From Rhizopus arrhizus (lineage: Eukaryota > Mucoromycota > Mucoromycetes > Mucorales > Rhizopodaceae), in assembly GCA_024220505.1 (NCBI GenBank), contig JAKZZE010000004.1, positions 2,108,001 to 2,172,000 on the forward strand: a DNA stretch of 64,000 nucleotides, written 5' to 3'. Shown here one piece after another: positions 50,879 through 62,276 of this stretch. The notes below the pieces were generated by a model. It had not been told where the DNA came from. It made no database searches and worked only from the letters and a program-made list of their open reading frames with translations. Numbering within the stretch: position 1 is the stretch's first letter; the number at the start of each line of letters is the position of its first letter. The translations under genes and the position numbers were made by a program.

Positions 50879-51925
50879 ATGAGAAGACTTGAAGGAAAGA
50901 CGGTGTTCATGTAAGAATTGAATGAACCTATTATATAAACTAAAACTTTTTTTTTAATTTAGTACTGGTGCCTCTGCTGGAATTGGTGAAGCAAGTGCAC
51001 GTCAGTTTGCTGATGAAGGTTGTAATCTGGTAAGTAGGTTTATCACTCGTTTGATACACGCAACACTCAAACAATCTTGAATAGGTATTGACGGCCAGAA
51101 GAGTAGAAAAACTCGAGAAATTAAAGCAAGAGATCCATGCTACTCATCCCAACCTTTTTATTCACACGGTCCAACTTGACGTTCGTGACAAGAAACAAAT
51201 CGATCAAGTCGTGGCCGACTTACCTGAACAAGTCAAAAATGTAGATGTCTTGTTAAACAACGCGGGTATGGTCATTGGTCTTGATCCTTTAGTCAATATC
51301 GAAGAAGAAGTCTTTGATCAGATGATTCAAACCAATATTAAGGGTTTAGTCTTCTTGACAAAGGCTATCGTTCCTGGTATGAAAGAACGTGGATGGGGTC
51401 ATGTTATTAACATTGGTTCTATTGCTGGAAAACAATCTTATTATGGTGGAAGTATCTATTGCGGTATGTTGTAAAAAGATATGACTTTTTTTTACTTGTC
51501 TATTGATTGTAATATTCAAGCTACCAAGTTTGCTGTGGATGCTATCACAAAGGCTTTGGCTATCGAATTGGTTGATACTCCGATTCGTGTCAGTCAAATC
51601 TGTCCTGGTATGGTGAATACTGAATTCTCTACTGTCCGTTTCCGTGGAAACAAAGAACAAGCTGATAATGTCTATAAGGGATTGCAACCTCTTTTGGCTG
51701 AAGATATCGGTAACATGTATTGTTTATATATCAATCATTTCTAATCTATTATCAAATAGCCGAATTGATCGTTTTCACTGCAAACAGACCTGCTCATGTC
51801 AACATTCAAGACATGCTTGGTAAGTCACTGAGAATAAAGTAAAACTAAATCTAAAATTTTATCTGGTTTTAGCATTCCCTGTTAATCAAGCTGATTCCAA
51901 AACAGTATATCGTCGTCCTGAATAA
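50879..51925 (+). CDS. NADP-dependent short-chain dehydrogenase/reductase (YdfG/YMR226C-like)
   Basis: Six short exons from ATG 50879 (MRRLEGKTVFI). The split glycine motif TGASAGIGEASARQFA binds the cofactor; LDVRD, NNAG (LLNNAGMVIGLDPL), the catalytic Ser in INIGSIAGKQSYYGG, and the catalytic Tyr/Lys in YCATKFAVDAI (joined over an intron at about 51457-51517) are all present. CPGMVNTEF marks the PG motif. The last exons give AELIVFTANRPAHVNIQDML and a C-terminus VYRRPE. Length of about 270 residues is normal. Close relatives oxidise L-serine, L-allo-threonine and 3-hydroxy acids with NADP. The exact substrate is not decided by sequence. Confidence 0.92.
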
Positions 51926-51962
51926 ACAAAAGTGTACTTGTAGTTCACTTGTTCAATTAAAG

Positions 51963-52008
<46 letters not shown>

Positions 52009-53805
52009 TTAAATAATACAAGTCTTTTTGTCTATTTTAAAATAACAAATTCATGTGATCATTGAGATTATTTTATTTTTCTTATAAATAACAGCATTTC
52101 TTTTTCTTCATTTATACTTTTCAACCAAAAAAGTAGCCATTTGACATAAACAGTAATAAAGTTTTGCCTAATTTATATTTAATTCTATTGTATAAAGAAA
52201 GGCTATATAAAAGATATCGTTATTACTAAAGATGTATACAGTGAATTAGAGACTTAACCAACACAATCTATTCCTTATTTCATCTGTCAAAAGGTATGCT
52301 ATTATTTATTAAGCATTTTGAGTTCCATACTTGACTGGTATTTCAGGTATAGACAGCAAGAAACCAAGTAACTATATCCTGTGTTTTACAAGGGATACAT
52401 CAGTGAAGTACTTGTAATCAACTCATCTGCTTTCTTTGCTTTTTGCTGTGTAACGATTTAGATCATTCCTAATGAAGATATCAATTAAAGCCGATTCATG
52501 CTTTCCTATTTAAAATGAACAGCTCACAGTAAAAGAAAAGGAAGCAAAGACTCCTTTGAGATGATGATTATTCTATTCAAGGGTAATTGTCTGGTATAAA
52601 ATGGAAATGGCCCAATTTGAAATAATATCCTTATTATTGCCAGTGAAACAGAAGCCCCTTTTTGAAGCAACGACAGAGGATGACCTGTTCTTTCATTCCA
52701 ATAGCAGTGATAATAAGAGCAGACAAAAGATGAATTATGTATTACATCATGTTCACACTGCATGTTACTATCATTGGACAGGGTCAATGCTGACTTGGAG
52801 ACAAAATGAACTTGTTAACTCTCAATTGTTCATGAACTATTGTCTTTGAAGAGGCAACTGGTTGACTTTAGAAGTTTAAGGTAAACATCAAATAAAAAAG
52901 AATGGTGTGTTTGATGTTTTATTTATTATAAACACATAACATTTTAAACCTAACCTTGGACACACAAGCAGACAAGTTGTCGAATGGAATTGAATAGGAA
53001 AATAATATGTTTGTCATACAGTGACGTAATCTAAACGCTCCATTTGATTTCATTCTATTCGGTCTCGAATTTATTCAACAGAGAAAGAATACATGGGGAA
53101 AATGAACAGATCAAGTCTTGTTGGTTACCTAAAGAAGTTCAAATGAAATGAGAATGACCATATTACGTATTGCGTGTGTTTACGGAAGCTTCGGATGACT
53201 CAGGGACCTATGACACATCATCCGGTATAAACAAACAGTTTGACACAAAAACTAAGCCCAACTGAGGATGATACCTTTGCTTTTCAAAGCATAAAGGATG
53301 ATAGAAAAAAAAAGATGGATGAAAAGTTACTGAGTGATGACATCTTGATTATCAATCATCTAAAAATAAAAATAAAATAAAAAATTGTTATCAGATCTTT
53401 TTTATCCTTTTTCCCCCACATAAAAAAGATCTGATAACAAAAATAAATGTTTCCACGGTCTGAACACAATGTAAATTTTTATTTTTGTTACTATTCTAAC
53501 TACGCATCCCGGTTTATTTTCGAAAGTATGCAGCCTGATTATTATTGTATTAGCCATTATTGTATGTTTATGAGGTGATAATTTTTAATAAAAATGAGTC
53601 ACATATCAATGCGTTATAAATTATCCAATGAAACATTATGTTTATATTCTTGTGAAATCTCAGACCATTTTTGCGTATAAATTACTCATATTTTATTGAG
53701 TTTTAAAAATAGTAAGTATGACTAACATTTGTTTGTGTTAAGGATATAAAAGGAACACTTGCTTTTCCCCTTTTTTTTTTTTTTTTTCCTTAATTCTTGT
53801 AAACT
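51926..53805. other. Intergenic region with A44 tract and a perfect hairpin
   Basis: An A run of 44 at 51963-52006 lies about 40 bases after the dehydrogenase stop. Two overlapping open frames near 52524-52849 on opposite strands have no recognisable features. A 21-bp perfect inverted repeat is at 53385-53440. A T run near 53769-53787 lies just upstream of the next gene. Confidence 0.5.
53385..53440. repeat. 21-bp perfect inverted repeat (hairpin)
   Basis: The arm 53385-53405 (TTGTTATCAGATCTTTT...) is matched exactly by 53420-53440 in reverse complement, around a 14-base pyrimidine-rich loop. It is not adjacent to a gene end that would make it an obvious terminator; it may be the core of a small mobile element or a structured transcript. 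Confidence 0.8.
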
Positions 53806-54111
53806 ATGGATCTTTCTTGGTGTATTATCTGTGATCGTCACTGTATTGACAATAATCTCTACTGTTCTGAATCTTGTCGCTTTCAAGATAGTACGAGCAT
53901 AAACAAATCTTCTTCACCTTTACTTGTCACACCACCCGCTTCTCCAGAGCTCACACCCTTTTTATACTCTCTTCATGATCACCGTCGTCGTTCAGCCAAC
54001 ACTGGAAATATGATCAGCAACAATAACTCGGCTACTGGTTATCACTATTTTCCTTATAAATTCACTCCTGGTTCTCCATCTGAATCAAGTTTATATGCTG
54101 ATGACACATAA
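53806..54111 (+). CDS. ecl1: ECL1-like small zinc-binding protein
   Basis: A single exon of 101 residues. The N-terminus MDLSWCIICDRHC followed by LYCSESCRFQD gives a C-x2-C-x3-C and C-x3-C cluster as in the Ecl1 family (lifespan-extending, zinc-responsive factors first described in fission yeast). The rest is Ser/Pro/Asn-rich and probably disordered, with ARG-rich HDHRRRSANTG and a Ser/Pro/Tyr tail. The family is small and poorly conserved outside the Cys cluster, so the name is provisional. A long T tract just upstream is compatible with a strong promoter. Confidence 0.63.
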   Translation: MDLSWCIICDRHCIDNNLYCSESCRFQDSTSINKSSSPLLVTPPASPELTPFLYSLHDHRRRSANTGNMISNNNSATGYHYFPYKFTPGSPSESSLYADDT

Positions 54112-54394
54112 CATTTTCTTTCAATCACACCTTTTATATACAATTTGTCGATGAACAAATCAACTCTCAAAAAAAAAAGTGAAGCATTCAACGCTTACAT
54201 TATATCACTTTCAAAAAAAAAATAGAGCCCTTATTTTAATTTTTTTTGCCTGTAACTGAAAAAGGCAACTCACAGCCTCCCTCTCCCAACCAATTCAACT
54301 TGAATCTTTTGTATTAATAATAAAAGTATTACTCAATAATAATAATAAAAAAAAAACTAATTTTTTAATGAATCCTATTACACATTAAATCAAA

Positions 54395-54984
54395 TTAAGC
54401 AGTAGCTTCTTCCTTCTTTTCTTCTTGAATATCAGTCTTATCGAAGCTTTCGACCAAGTCGGGAATTTCATCATCATCATCACCACCAGCAGCAGCTCCT
54501 TCACCTTGAGCTTGCTTGAAAGATTCAGCGAGCTTCTTGAGAGCGGCCATAGAGTCAGGACCCAATTGATTCAAGATGGAAGGAATAAGTTCAGCCAATT
54601 CCTTTTCAGTAGAACGACCGTGAATGGCAAAAGTGTTGGCGTTAGCAGCAGCTTGAACTATAGAAAACGTCATGATCTTTTCGTTGCTTGTCTGTAGAAT
54701 GACTTACCACGAGGGTTGCTAAAGTGGATCACCTTACCGTCTTCCTTGAACATGTTGACTTCGTCAACACCGGCAATAGGTTGAACCTTCAAGCTTTGAA
54801 GAGCAGCAGAGAGCTTACGGTCATCGCCAGAAGACTTGGCGTTCACCTTCTTGACCTTACGACGAGGAGTACCTAAAAAGTGGATTAGAACAAGCACAAA
54901 TAAAAAAGAATGTCAATTACCCTTGCCACCAATACGGACTTGGCTTACTTGGTTTTGAAGCTTGGCGAGTTTATCAGCGTTCAT
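54395..54984 (-). CDS. EGD1: Nascent polypeptide-associated complex subunit beta (BTF3/EGD1)
   Basis: Three exons on the minus strand from ATG 54984 ([20 protein letters not shown]) to 54395. The NAC domain has the ribosome-binding basic motif ([13 protein letters not shown]), then [18 protein letters not shown], then [20 protein letters not shown] and [20 protein letters not shown]. The C-terminal part is acidic ([16 protein letters not shown]). The length of about 160 residues and all conserved blocks match NAC beta. With NAC alpha it binds nascent chains at the ribosome exit. Introns interrupt at KG/TP and NPR/VQ. Codon use is biased, as expected for an abundant protein. Confidence 0.96.
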
Positions 54985-55549
54985 CTTTTCTAAAAGAAAA
55001 AAAAGGTGGCATTAGAATGACGCGTTCGTTCTTTGTTGCATATGTTGTAAAGAGAGAAGGTTGGGATAAAATTGTGGCTTGTCTATACACAAAAACTTTG
55101 TCTCATTTTCCATACAAAACTTTTGTCTTTCATGCTTAGTCCACTCTTTTTCTCTCTCTTTCTCTCTCTTTATCCATATAGGAAGTTTAGTCATCTGTTT
55201 TCATACGCACCTATTTGAATGAAGTAAAAAAAAAAAGTGAGGAAGACCAAAAAATAAAAAATTTTAACACCAAAAAAATTTACAAAATAGAAATAGATGA
55301 TTGGCTTAAATCTTTGCCATGTATGACTCGTTTGAACCTCGCGTACTCTCTTTCTCTTTTTTTTTAAAAAAAATAGTGTTTTTATTTAGGTACCACACAG
55401 AGACATGTACCTTTGACTAATATAAAAAGAAGAAAAAAAAAAAGGGGAGGGGAAAGGTATTCTGCTGTGGAGTGTTTGTACAGCGGCTGTTGGTTTCATT
55501 ATTGGTTTTTCGATCAAGACGATTGGCACTTGTGACCACTTCTTGTAGC
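54985..55549. other. Upstream region of the NAC beta gene
   Basis: AT-rich, with T/C-rich tracts near 55145-55175 and A/T runs at 55358-55375 and 55429-55442. It probably holds the NAC beta promoter and the worn 3' end of the LINE relic that follows. Short open frames here look fortuitous. Confidence 0.5.
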
Positions 55550-57690
55550 CAGTATAGTTGTCCATCAAAGACAAACTTCCAGTGAAAATTTCAAAGGGAC
55601 AGAAGAGTATAGACGACTATATCGAGAGAATGAGCGAGAGCGAGGGAATGACCGAGTGGCCAGACAAGATAGGACGAGCGATGGTGGCAAATTTAAGTGA
55701 TGAGGGGTCAATAAAATATATTAGCGATTGTATACCGTATTTATTTGAGGAGAGGACAAGACCATATAATATGTTCTTCCGTATCAATACCGCCACAGTA
55801 AACACAAGGTGGAGCAGAAAATGGCTCGGGCATAATGCAATGCAAAAAATCTTTGCAAGGAAGCTTGTGATGCTATAAACACCAGAGAATAGTATGGACA
55901 CGGTGAAGAAGAGATGTACTTCCCAAAAACGCCGCCATACTTGATGGTTAAAGAGAGAGTATAAATTGAGCAAAGTGGAAAGCTTTGGGAACAGAGACGT
56001 ACAGAACATTTGGTATTCAAGGAAACTGTAGGAGTATCCTCTGGCAGAGAGTTACCTAAAATAGAGTCAAAAGAGAAAACCAAAAGGGCGAGAATTAGTC
56101 ATACAGAGAAGTTGGCCTATCGATTGCTATGAGGACATTTGGAGCTTTGAAAGAAGGCTACTTCTTGCGTTTGGTAGAGAGTAAGTCAAAAGATTGATTC
56201 ACGCGATTGCGAAACGGATCAGATGAAAAGAGTGGTCGACGACGAAATTTTCCGCAGGATGGATCAATAATGTAAGCGTATTCAACTAGTATGCTTGACC
56301 AACGTGAAGGGTGGAAATCAAGATGTGGAGCGATAACGTCGAGGCAAATGCGCGTCAAGGAGGGTTCATTGGCCATGCCCGACTTAAAGGCGTTCCAATC
56401 AATTTCGTAATCTATTTTATCTATCGTAGCAAATAGAGTTTTGAAGTAACCCAAAGACTTGATGGTAGTCGATTGGTGATCAGGAAACAAAAGAGGAATT
56501 AGATGAGAAACTGTATAGGAAAAATGACTTTGGCAGTGTCTGAGAATTTCAGTGACAAAAGTGTCGTAGAGTGGTTTGTCACCGGAAGAAAGTAGCAAAG
56601 GTTGGATCCAGCAAAGTTGTAGGACAGCAAGTTGATTACCAGGACCAATAAGAGCAATGCCACTTTTCTTGCGTGGACATTGACAGGGCTGAAAGCTGAC
56701 AGTTAGAAAAGAATTCTGTGAGATGTACTTGATGACAAAAGAACAAACTCGGGTTAAAAAAAATGGTTGCAGGAGGGCGAAAAGGCGAATAGTTTGCCAA
56801 ATTGGGCTCATGATGAGAGAATTAGCAACTAGGCTACTACCCAAAATAGAAAGATGGCGTTGAGCACGATTTTCCAATTTCAAGAGGGTGTCTGAGAGGA
56901 AGGAAAGCCGAGATAGATGACTGCATTGTTACTGGAACGATCGTACCATTGAGTAATTCCTGCAGAGGAGAGAGTACTTTGCCAAGAATTTTGGGGTCCG
57001 CCAGAGAGGGATACTGCGAAAGTTTTATGACGGTTCAAATGAGCATTCGATACATGTTCGTATATAGAGAAAATAGGCATAAGCAAGAACCTTATTTGTA
57101 GGTGTCAAAGCTGGAGCATCAGACTGTGGTCGATACGATGAGTTGAGAAAGACAAATTCAGATTACGCCAAAGTATAGATGATGCGCAATAGAGACTCCA
57201 AAACTAAATTGAACATTAGGGATGAAACGGAATCATCTTGACGTAGGCCTTGTCCTTGATCAAATGGAGCCAAGAGAGGACTATTCACACTGACACAGAT
57301 GGAAGTGTTCAAAAACAAGAAAGTAATGCGTTGAGGAAAACCAAAATGCTGCAGATATAAACAAAAATACATTGGGCAAATCCTGTCGTAAGCCTTCTCT
57401 TGATCCAACAAAAGTTCAATTCCCAAGTATTTTATATTTCTGGGCAGTGTTCATTATCAACCGAGTACATAAGCCATTGTCTCTAGTAAAGCGGCCATTC
57501 ATGAATTTCGTTTGATGTGAGTTATCAAGGTCTGACACATAGGCTGTAAGTCGCATAGTGAGAGGTCTGGTAATTTTTTTTTTTGCATCGGCACAGAGGA
57601 GAGAGATTGGTCGTCAGTTTCTTAGTTGACAGCGATCGCCTTTCTTGGGCAAGAGAAGGGCAATTGAACGTTACCATGTAAAAACACAAA
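55550..57690 (-). mobile_element. LINE-type retrotransposon relic (reverse transcriptase region)
   Basis: On the minus strand, from 57690 downward, pieces of a non-LTR reverse transcriptase can be read: IALLLPKKGDRCQ, RPISLLCADAK, then GIELLLDQEKAYDRICPMYF with the template-handling block QGLRQDDSVSSLMFNLVLE (the usual GLRQGDP/SP motif, here with Asp and Ser replacing Gly and Pro). Further down, 57086-56880 gives NRHKTFAVSLSGGPQNSW and IYLGFPS, and 56883-56158 a long C-terminal block. Frames shift several times and stops interrupt it, so it is dead. The 5' end and endonuclease domain are not seen. The plus-strand open frames over it are antisense shadows. Confidence 0.8.
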
Positions 57691-58054
57691 TAATACAACT
57701 TGAGTATTCCTTTGAAATAATATTTTAGGTGTGAATCCTTTTCTGACTGTATTCTTGATTATGTTTGTCAGAATAACTATCTTTTTGATTATTCATGCCC
57801 TGATCAATTTGAATTATACAAGCATATCTTTCTTATTTCAAATCTAAGTAGACCCCTTACACGGCTAGAAAATTCAATTTTTCTAGAATTCAGATGGCGT
57901 AAAGCTACACATCTAATGTTTGTAACACTAGCGTCAACGATTTGGTTTTTTTTTTGGGGGGAAAACTATTTGCTCACATGTTTGAAAAATTAGTCACCTT
58001 ATTAAAATAGTTTTGGTTAGACATAATGTAGGTATAGCAATGTAGTTATATAAG
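57691..58054. other. Gap between two element relics
   Basis: AT-rich; includes a T/G run near 57943-57962. I see no gene, repeat or terminal motif here. Confidence 0.4.
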
Positions 58055-58870
58055 GTGTTTATTTTGGCAGTTGTCAAATGGATTTACAGAATGTTGAACA
58101 AAGTTAGAAAGATGCTTTACAGTCACTCTCTTCAATAAACCCTCAAACTAAGCGTCTCCGTGTCATTAAACTTACTTGGCCCCCGTTCTTAACTATAGCT
58201 CAGAATTACTCAATAGGACACAGTTCTAGTGAATAAGATAAACAGGTGTATATCCATTTTTTATAATGATGGGATCGATTATAAAAGAAGCGTGAGTTAA
58301 AATGTTGTCCATGACAATAAAAAAAACCGTTGCATTTCAGGAAACTCATCCATGATATCCATCGTGTCTTTATGAATTGTATGTAATGATCAGATGTAGT
58401 ATCTTTAGGAACAAGAATATTATGATCAGATGCTTTTCTTTTTGTAGCTCCTACAACTTTTCTCTTTTTGAGCTTTCCTGGGCTCTCTCATGCTTATATG
58501 AACTACGCCAGAAGCAGAAATTATGCCAACTACAGTCTGCAAATTAGCCCTTACTGAAGCAGTTTGATGAATAGCTGGTTTACCATGATTGGATTGGCCT
58601 CGACTGCGATGCATGTTAATATCAAACCCAGATTTGTCAAGCAATACGCCGTTCTCCAGGAAACCCGTGCCTTTCTTCAGAAGGGTTTCCCTCCAATTTC
58701 TTGCATTGGGATGACAGCTTACAGTTTTGAATTTGAGACGGGGCTCTTCCTTCATAAACTCTGCTACTCTTGATTTGTTTTATTTCCAAGCCAGTAAAAT
58801 TCTTGATCAAATTATCCACTGCATCCTGAATAGTTGCTGAATAAGTTAACCGAATGATCCTTGTGCTTTT
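58055..58870 (-). mobile_element. Tc1/mariner-type transposase relic
   Basis: On the minus strand, 58755-58426 reads KFKTVSCHPNARNWRETLL, then GVLLDKSGFDINMHRSRG with the first catalytic Asp, then ANLQTVVGIISASGVVHISM. Further on, HKDTMDIMDEFPEMQ is followed, after a frame change at a T8 run near 58317-58324, by FIVMDNILTHASFI with the second Asp, and then by HLSNFVQHSVNPFDNC. Order and spacing are those of the DDE Tc1/mariner superfamily. Several stops and frameshifts make it inactive. No clear terminal inverted repeats were identified. Confidence 0.75.
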
Positions 58871-59212
58871 TGTTTAGTTGATTCACTGGTCTGTTGGAAG
58901 TGTGCTTGAGTTTTTTTATAAAGCTATGTCCTTCTTGGGGTCATTCTTATAGACTTGCTTTGGTATCCTAAGTTTGTCTATTAAAAAAAAATGGGAATAC
59001 TTTCTGCGGTCTTTGTCAGTGTAAATATTCTACTGTGTAGCCCTTTCTTTCTTTGGAAAAGCTTCCTTCACTATAACATTGTCGTAAGAAACAGTTGATT
59101 CAAATTCAAGTGGTTGATTTTTAATGTGCTTTCGTAGATCGATTCAGCTTTTTCAATCTGAATGACTTTTTCCTTCATGAAATTGCTTCTTTATCCACAA
59201 CCGTCCCTCATG

Positions 59213-59281
<69 letters not shown>

Positions 59282-60138
59282 CATGTTTAAAACGAATCAA
59301 GTAACTCAAATGAAAAATAGGATCAAACAGTTAAAAAGGAATGAGTTCGTCATCATCGTTTCCTCACACTTGATCATTAAGTTTGATTATCGAAAAAGAT
59401 TTCTCTTCCTCCCTTTAGAAGTCAAGGAAGGGAGAGTTTGAGTTACAGACGAGTTCCTTTTTAAACCTTATTTAAAAAATAATGGATCCGTAAGACTTCT
59501 CGGACCAACTATAAACTTTAAATTTTAATGTCGAATCGAATACCAAAGTTTATTGAAAGTGTCAATTGAGAAGAGAAAATTAAAATAACAAATAAACTAG
59601 TCTTTATTTTAAAAAGATGATCTTTTTCAAATTTAAGAAAATCCTATAAATAATACAAGTATTAATAAAATAGAAAACTAAATGTAAAGTTTTGCTTTTT
59701 TTTTTTTTTTTTTTTTTTTTTGTTCCATCAGCAAGTAATGTTAGGTAGCTAGGGTTTTTTCGTCATTGCGACGCTAAAGTCAAATGCCTGTGTCATCTTT
59801 TGATAACAAAAAAAAAACAAAAAAAAAGCATCTTTCAACTATTAAAGTAAACTTACCAGTTATTCGTATTACAACCAAACAAGAAGGAATAGTCCTACTT
59901 GAGCTCTATTTAACCTTTTCACTAGAAAAAAAATTTAGTAAACATGTTCCCTATAAAATCAACAGTCATCCTACTTGATTTTCATCCTGTCTTCCAGTGG
60001 CTTATTGTGCTTGAATTAAGATGATTCTCTGTTCACTATGCAAATAAGCTTTGTGTTATTGTTGAATACCCGTTTTCTTTATGAGATGATGTTAAAAAAA
60101 ACACGTATTTTCTTTTTTCTTAAAAACTGCAGTCTCAA

Positions 60139-60171
<33 letters not shown>

Positions 60172-60648
60172 AGTATTTTTTATGTGTGGGATTGAGAGTA
60201 TTGTTGTGAGAGACAAAAAGAACTTTTGATATAAAAAATGTAAATGTTGAGATGTAAACATGTTGTATATGATTTTTAAAATAATTTGAGATCAAAAAAA
60301 AGAATTTATGTGTATTCAATACATGTGTTTGTAGAACATGCATTCACTGTTAATCATATAAATGATGGAAGGATTCACGATTGATATGAAATAATTCTTT
60401 TTGATATAAAGAGGAGGTGTACTTGATTTACATAATTATTATTCTTTTGCTAGGATTCTTTTCTTTTTGTGTGTATTGATTACGCCATTATTAAACAAGA
60501 CTCATAATGATATCATTCGTCTCATTAAAAAGTAAAGAAGCCATTTATCGTAACCTTATATATCAGTATGCTAATGGATTGATTTCTTGTGCTAAAAAAT
60601 AAAGACGTAATAGATCAATTGGTTTCAAAACAAGAGGTTTCTGATTTG

Positions 60649-60685
<37 letters not shown>

Positions 60686-60746
60686 TCGCATAAATTCAAT
60701 ATTTTTACTTTTTATTACAACTACTACTTTTTATAAAAAAAAAAAA
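58871..60746. other. AT-rich interval with A65 tract
   Basis: Contains the longest homopolymer of the window, A65 at 59213-59277, and T/A runs near 59697-59720, 60139-60170 and 60653-60681. The part from 58871 may include the worn 5' end of the Tc1 relic. No intact gene recognised. The end holds the promoter of the next gene. Confidence 0.5.
59213..59277. repeat. 65-bp poly(A) tract
   Basis: Uninterrupted run of A ending ACCTTCATG; the flank on the left also contains CCTCATG, so ATG-containing words sit on both sides. It is the longest homopolymer in the window. Confidence 0.9.
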
Positions 60747-61249
60747 ATGATGGAAAATAATACCCAAGTACCTCCACCTGCTTATCATCAACAAGCTGGA
60801 AAAGCACCCGGTGAAACTTATTATCAACCACCACCAGAGAATGCGAATTATGCACCTCCACCTCCTAGTCAACCACCTAACAATCAAGGGCCAAGACAAA
60901 GAGTACAACAGTTTTATGCTCCCCCACAGAACCGACGACTTGGATTACAAAGAAGGATTTGTTCTTTTATCTGTTGTTGCATCATCATCGGACTCATTGT
61001 TGGTCTCGCTGCAGGATTAACAAGGAGACGTTATGGTTATTATTCTGGATGCAATTGGTAAAATATGTGGCGTATCAATTCAGGATAACATTAACTTATT
61101 TTATAATTCATAGTCGAACGAATTCAGATTGTGTTTATAGATTTGGTAAGAAAGATAAAAATGCGAAAGGGGAGAGAATAAAACTAATAAAATATCAAAT
61201 AGGTCCTGGTACTTATTGTTATTCTAATTGTCAATGTGCACGTTATTAA
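60747..61249 (+). CDS. Single-pass membrane protein with Pro-rich N-terminus and Cys-rich tail
   Basis: Two exons: 60747 to about 61059 and about 61115-61249. The first 65 residues are Pro/Gln/Tyr/Asn-rich (VPPPAYHQQAG, then PPPENANYAPPPPSQPP) and contain a PPxY-like PPAY. A basic flank (RRLGLQRR) precedes a hydrophobic segment CSFICCCIIIGLIVGLAAGL, the likely membrane span, with Cys residues that could be palmitoylated. After it come RRR and a small Cys-rich domain (CNCRTNSDCVYRF, then GTYCYSNCQCARY, six Cys in all after the intron join). By the positive-inside rule the side is ambiguous, since both flanks are basic. I do not recognise a named family. Confidence 0.7.
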
Positions 61250-61925
61250 AACGTGTATTTAATAAATTACTTTATAAATCATTCTGCAGGTGAGGAAAAT
61301 CAGGGCAGAAAGAGAGAAAGAGAGAGATTTTTTTTTTTTTCATTATTTTCCCTACATCAATCGACAAGGATCGAATTCATTCATTTTTAATTCTATGATA
61401 CACACGCATGATAAGAAATGATATGATTGGCTAAAAATAGATCGTTACCAAATACATTCATTTCATAATAAACAGTGCGTGTGTACTGAATTCATTTCTT
61501 ATCTCTAAACTGATAAAAAGAATTGCATGAGTTCAATTGTATCACAGTAATTGAAATAGACAACAACAAATCTTGTGAGACAAATAAATTTTATTGTAAA
61601 CATAGTAAAACAATAAAAGAAAGGGGCTTATTGATTTACAAAGGAGTAATTAGATATAAACAGCATTTTTTAAGAAAGGGAGCATCCATGGAATAAAAAA
61701 AGTGGGAAGAAAAAAAAAAAGGGGGAGAAAAAGAAGGATAAGATAGGTTCAGTTTAGGAGGAAATCATTTATTTTCAATAATGATTAAAGTTTTCGTCAT
61801 TTTGACCTTTTGAACTTTAATTTTTTATATCCACAGTCATTTTTTTTTTAAACCCGTCAAACTATATATAAAGCCTTGGTCCTTTTATTTTTATTTTTTT
61901 ATTTCTTATTCTAAATATCTCAATC
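61250..61925. other. Intergenic region
   Basis: AT-rich, with a TATATATAA box at about 61864 some 60 bases upstream of the next start codon, compatible with a TATA promoter. A purine-rich stretch lies at 61703-61735. Nothing else recognised. Confidence 0.5.
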
Positions 61926-62276
61926 ATGACTCACTGCCATATTCCATACTTGAGCGAAGACGAAAGACTGTTCTTAAATTCAACCGCCACTTGTAGTCAA
62001 GCACGTAGGATGTCAAATGCTGAACAGAATAGAGCAAGTATCGAAGAGAACCGTCGTCAACATCATCAAAGTATGTCATCAGGTCATCATTCGTTTTCAT
62101 CCTTCTTTTGGAAACGTAGAGGATCTTCTACTTCTTCAATATCTTTTAATGGCTCTGTGGATTACAGTATAGAAAATAATGAACCATCACCAAAAGCAAA
62201 AGAATTAGAAATGTTAATATTTGAACAACCTCAGAGAACTTTGAGATTAAGTCTCACTCCACGTTGTGCGGCTTAA
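61926..62276 (+). CDS. Small protein of unknown function
   Basis: A single exon of 116 residues with a clean context: TATA-like box upstream, pyrimidine-rich leader, ATG in TCAATCATGACT. The N-terminus MTHCHIPYLSEDERLFLNS is followed by a helical polar part (NAEQNRASIEENRRQHHQ), Ser-rich segments and a short basic patch (FFWKRRGSSTSS), ending RLSLTPRCAA. Mostly disordered by appearance. No family recognised. Composition and codon use are gene-like rather than random. Confidence 0.55.
   Translation: MTHCHIPYLSEDERLFLNSTATCSQARRMSNAEQNRASIEENRRQHHQSMSSGHHSFSSFFWKRRGSSTSSISFNGSVDYSIENNEPSPKAKELEMLIFEQPQRTLRLSLTPRCAA

Noticed and set aside
51963..52006. A44 tract as a processed-pseudogene tail
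   Set aside because: It directly follows an intron-containing gene and lies 38 bases past its stop; the gene upstream is not a processed copy.
55558..56009. Plus-strand 106-codon and minus-strand 130-codon ORFs over the LINE relic
   Set aside because: The plus-strand frame is antisense to the retroelement and the minus-strand one is a shifted frame of its worn 3' part.
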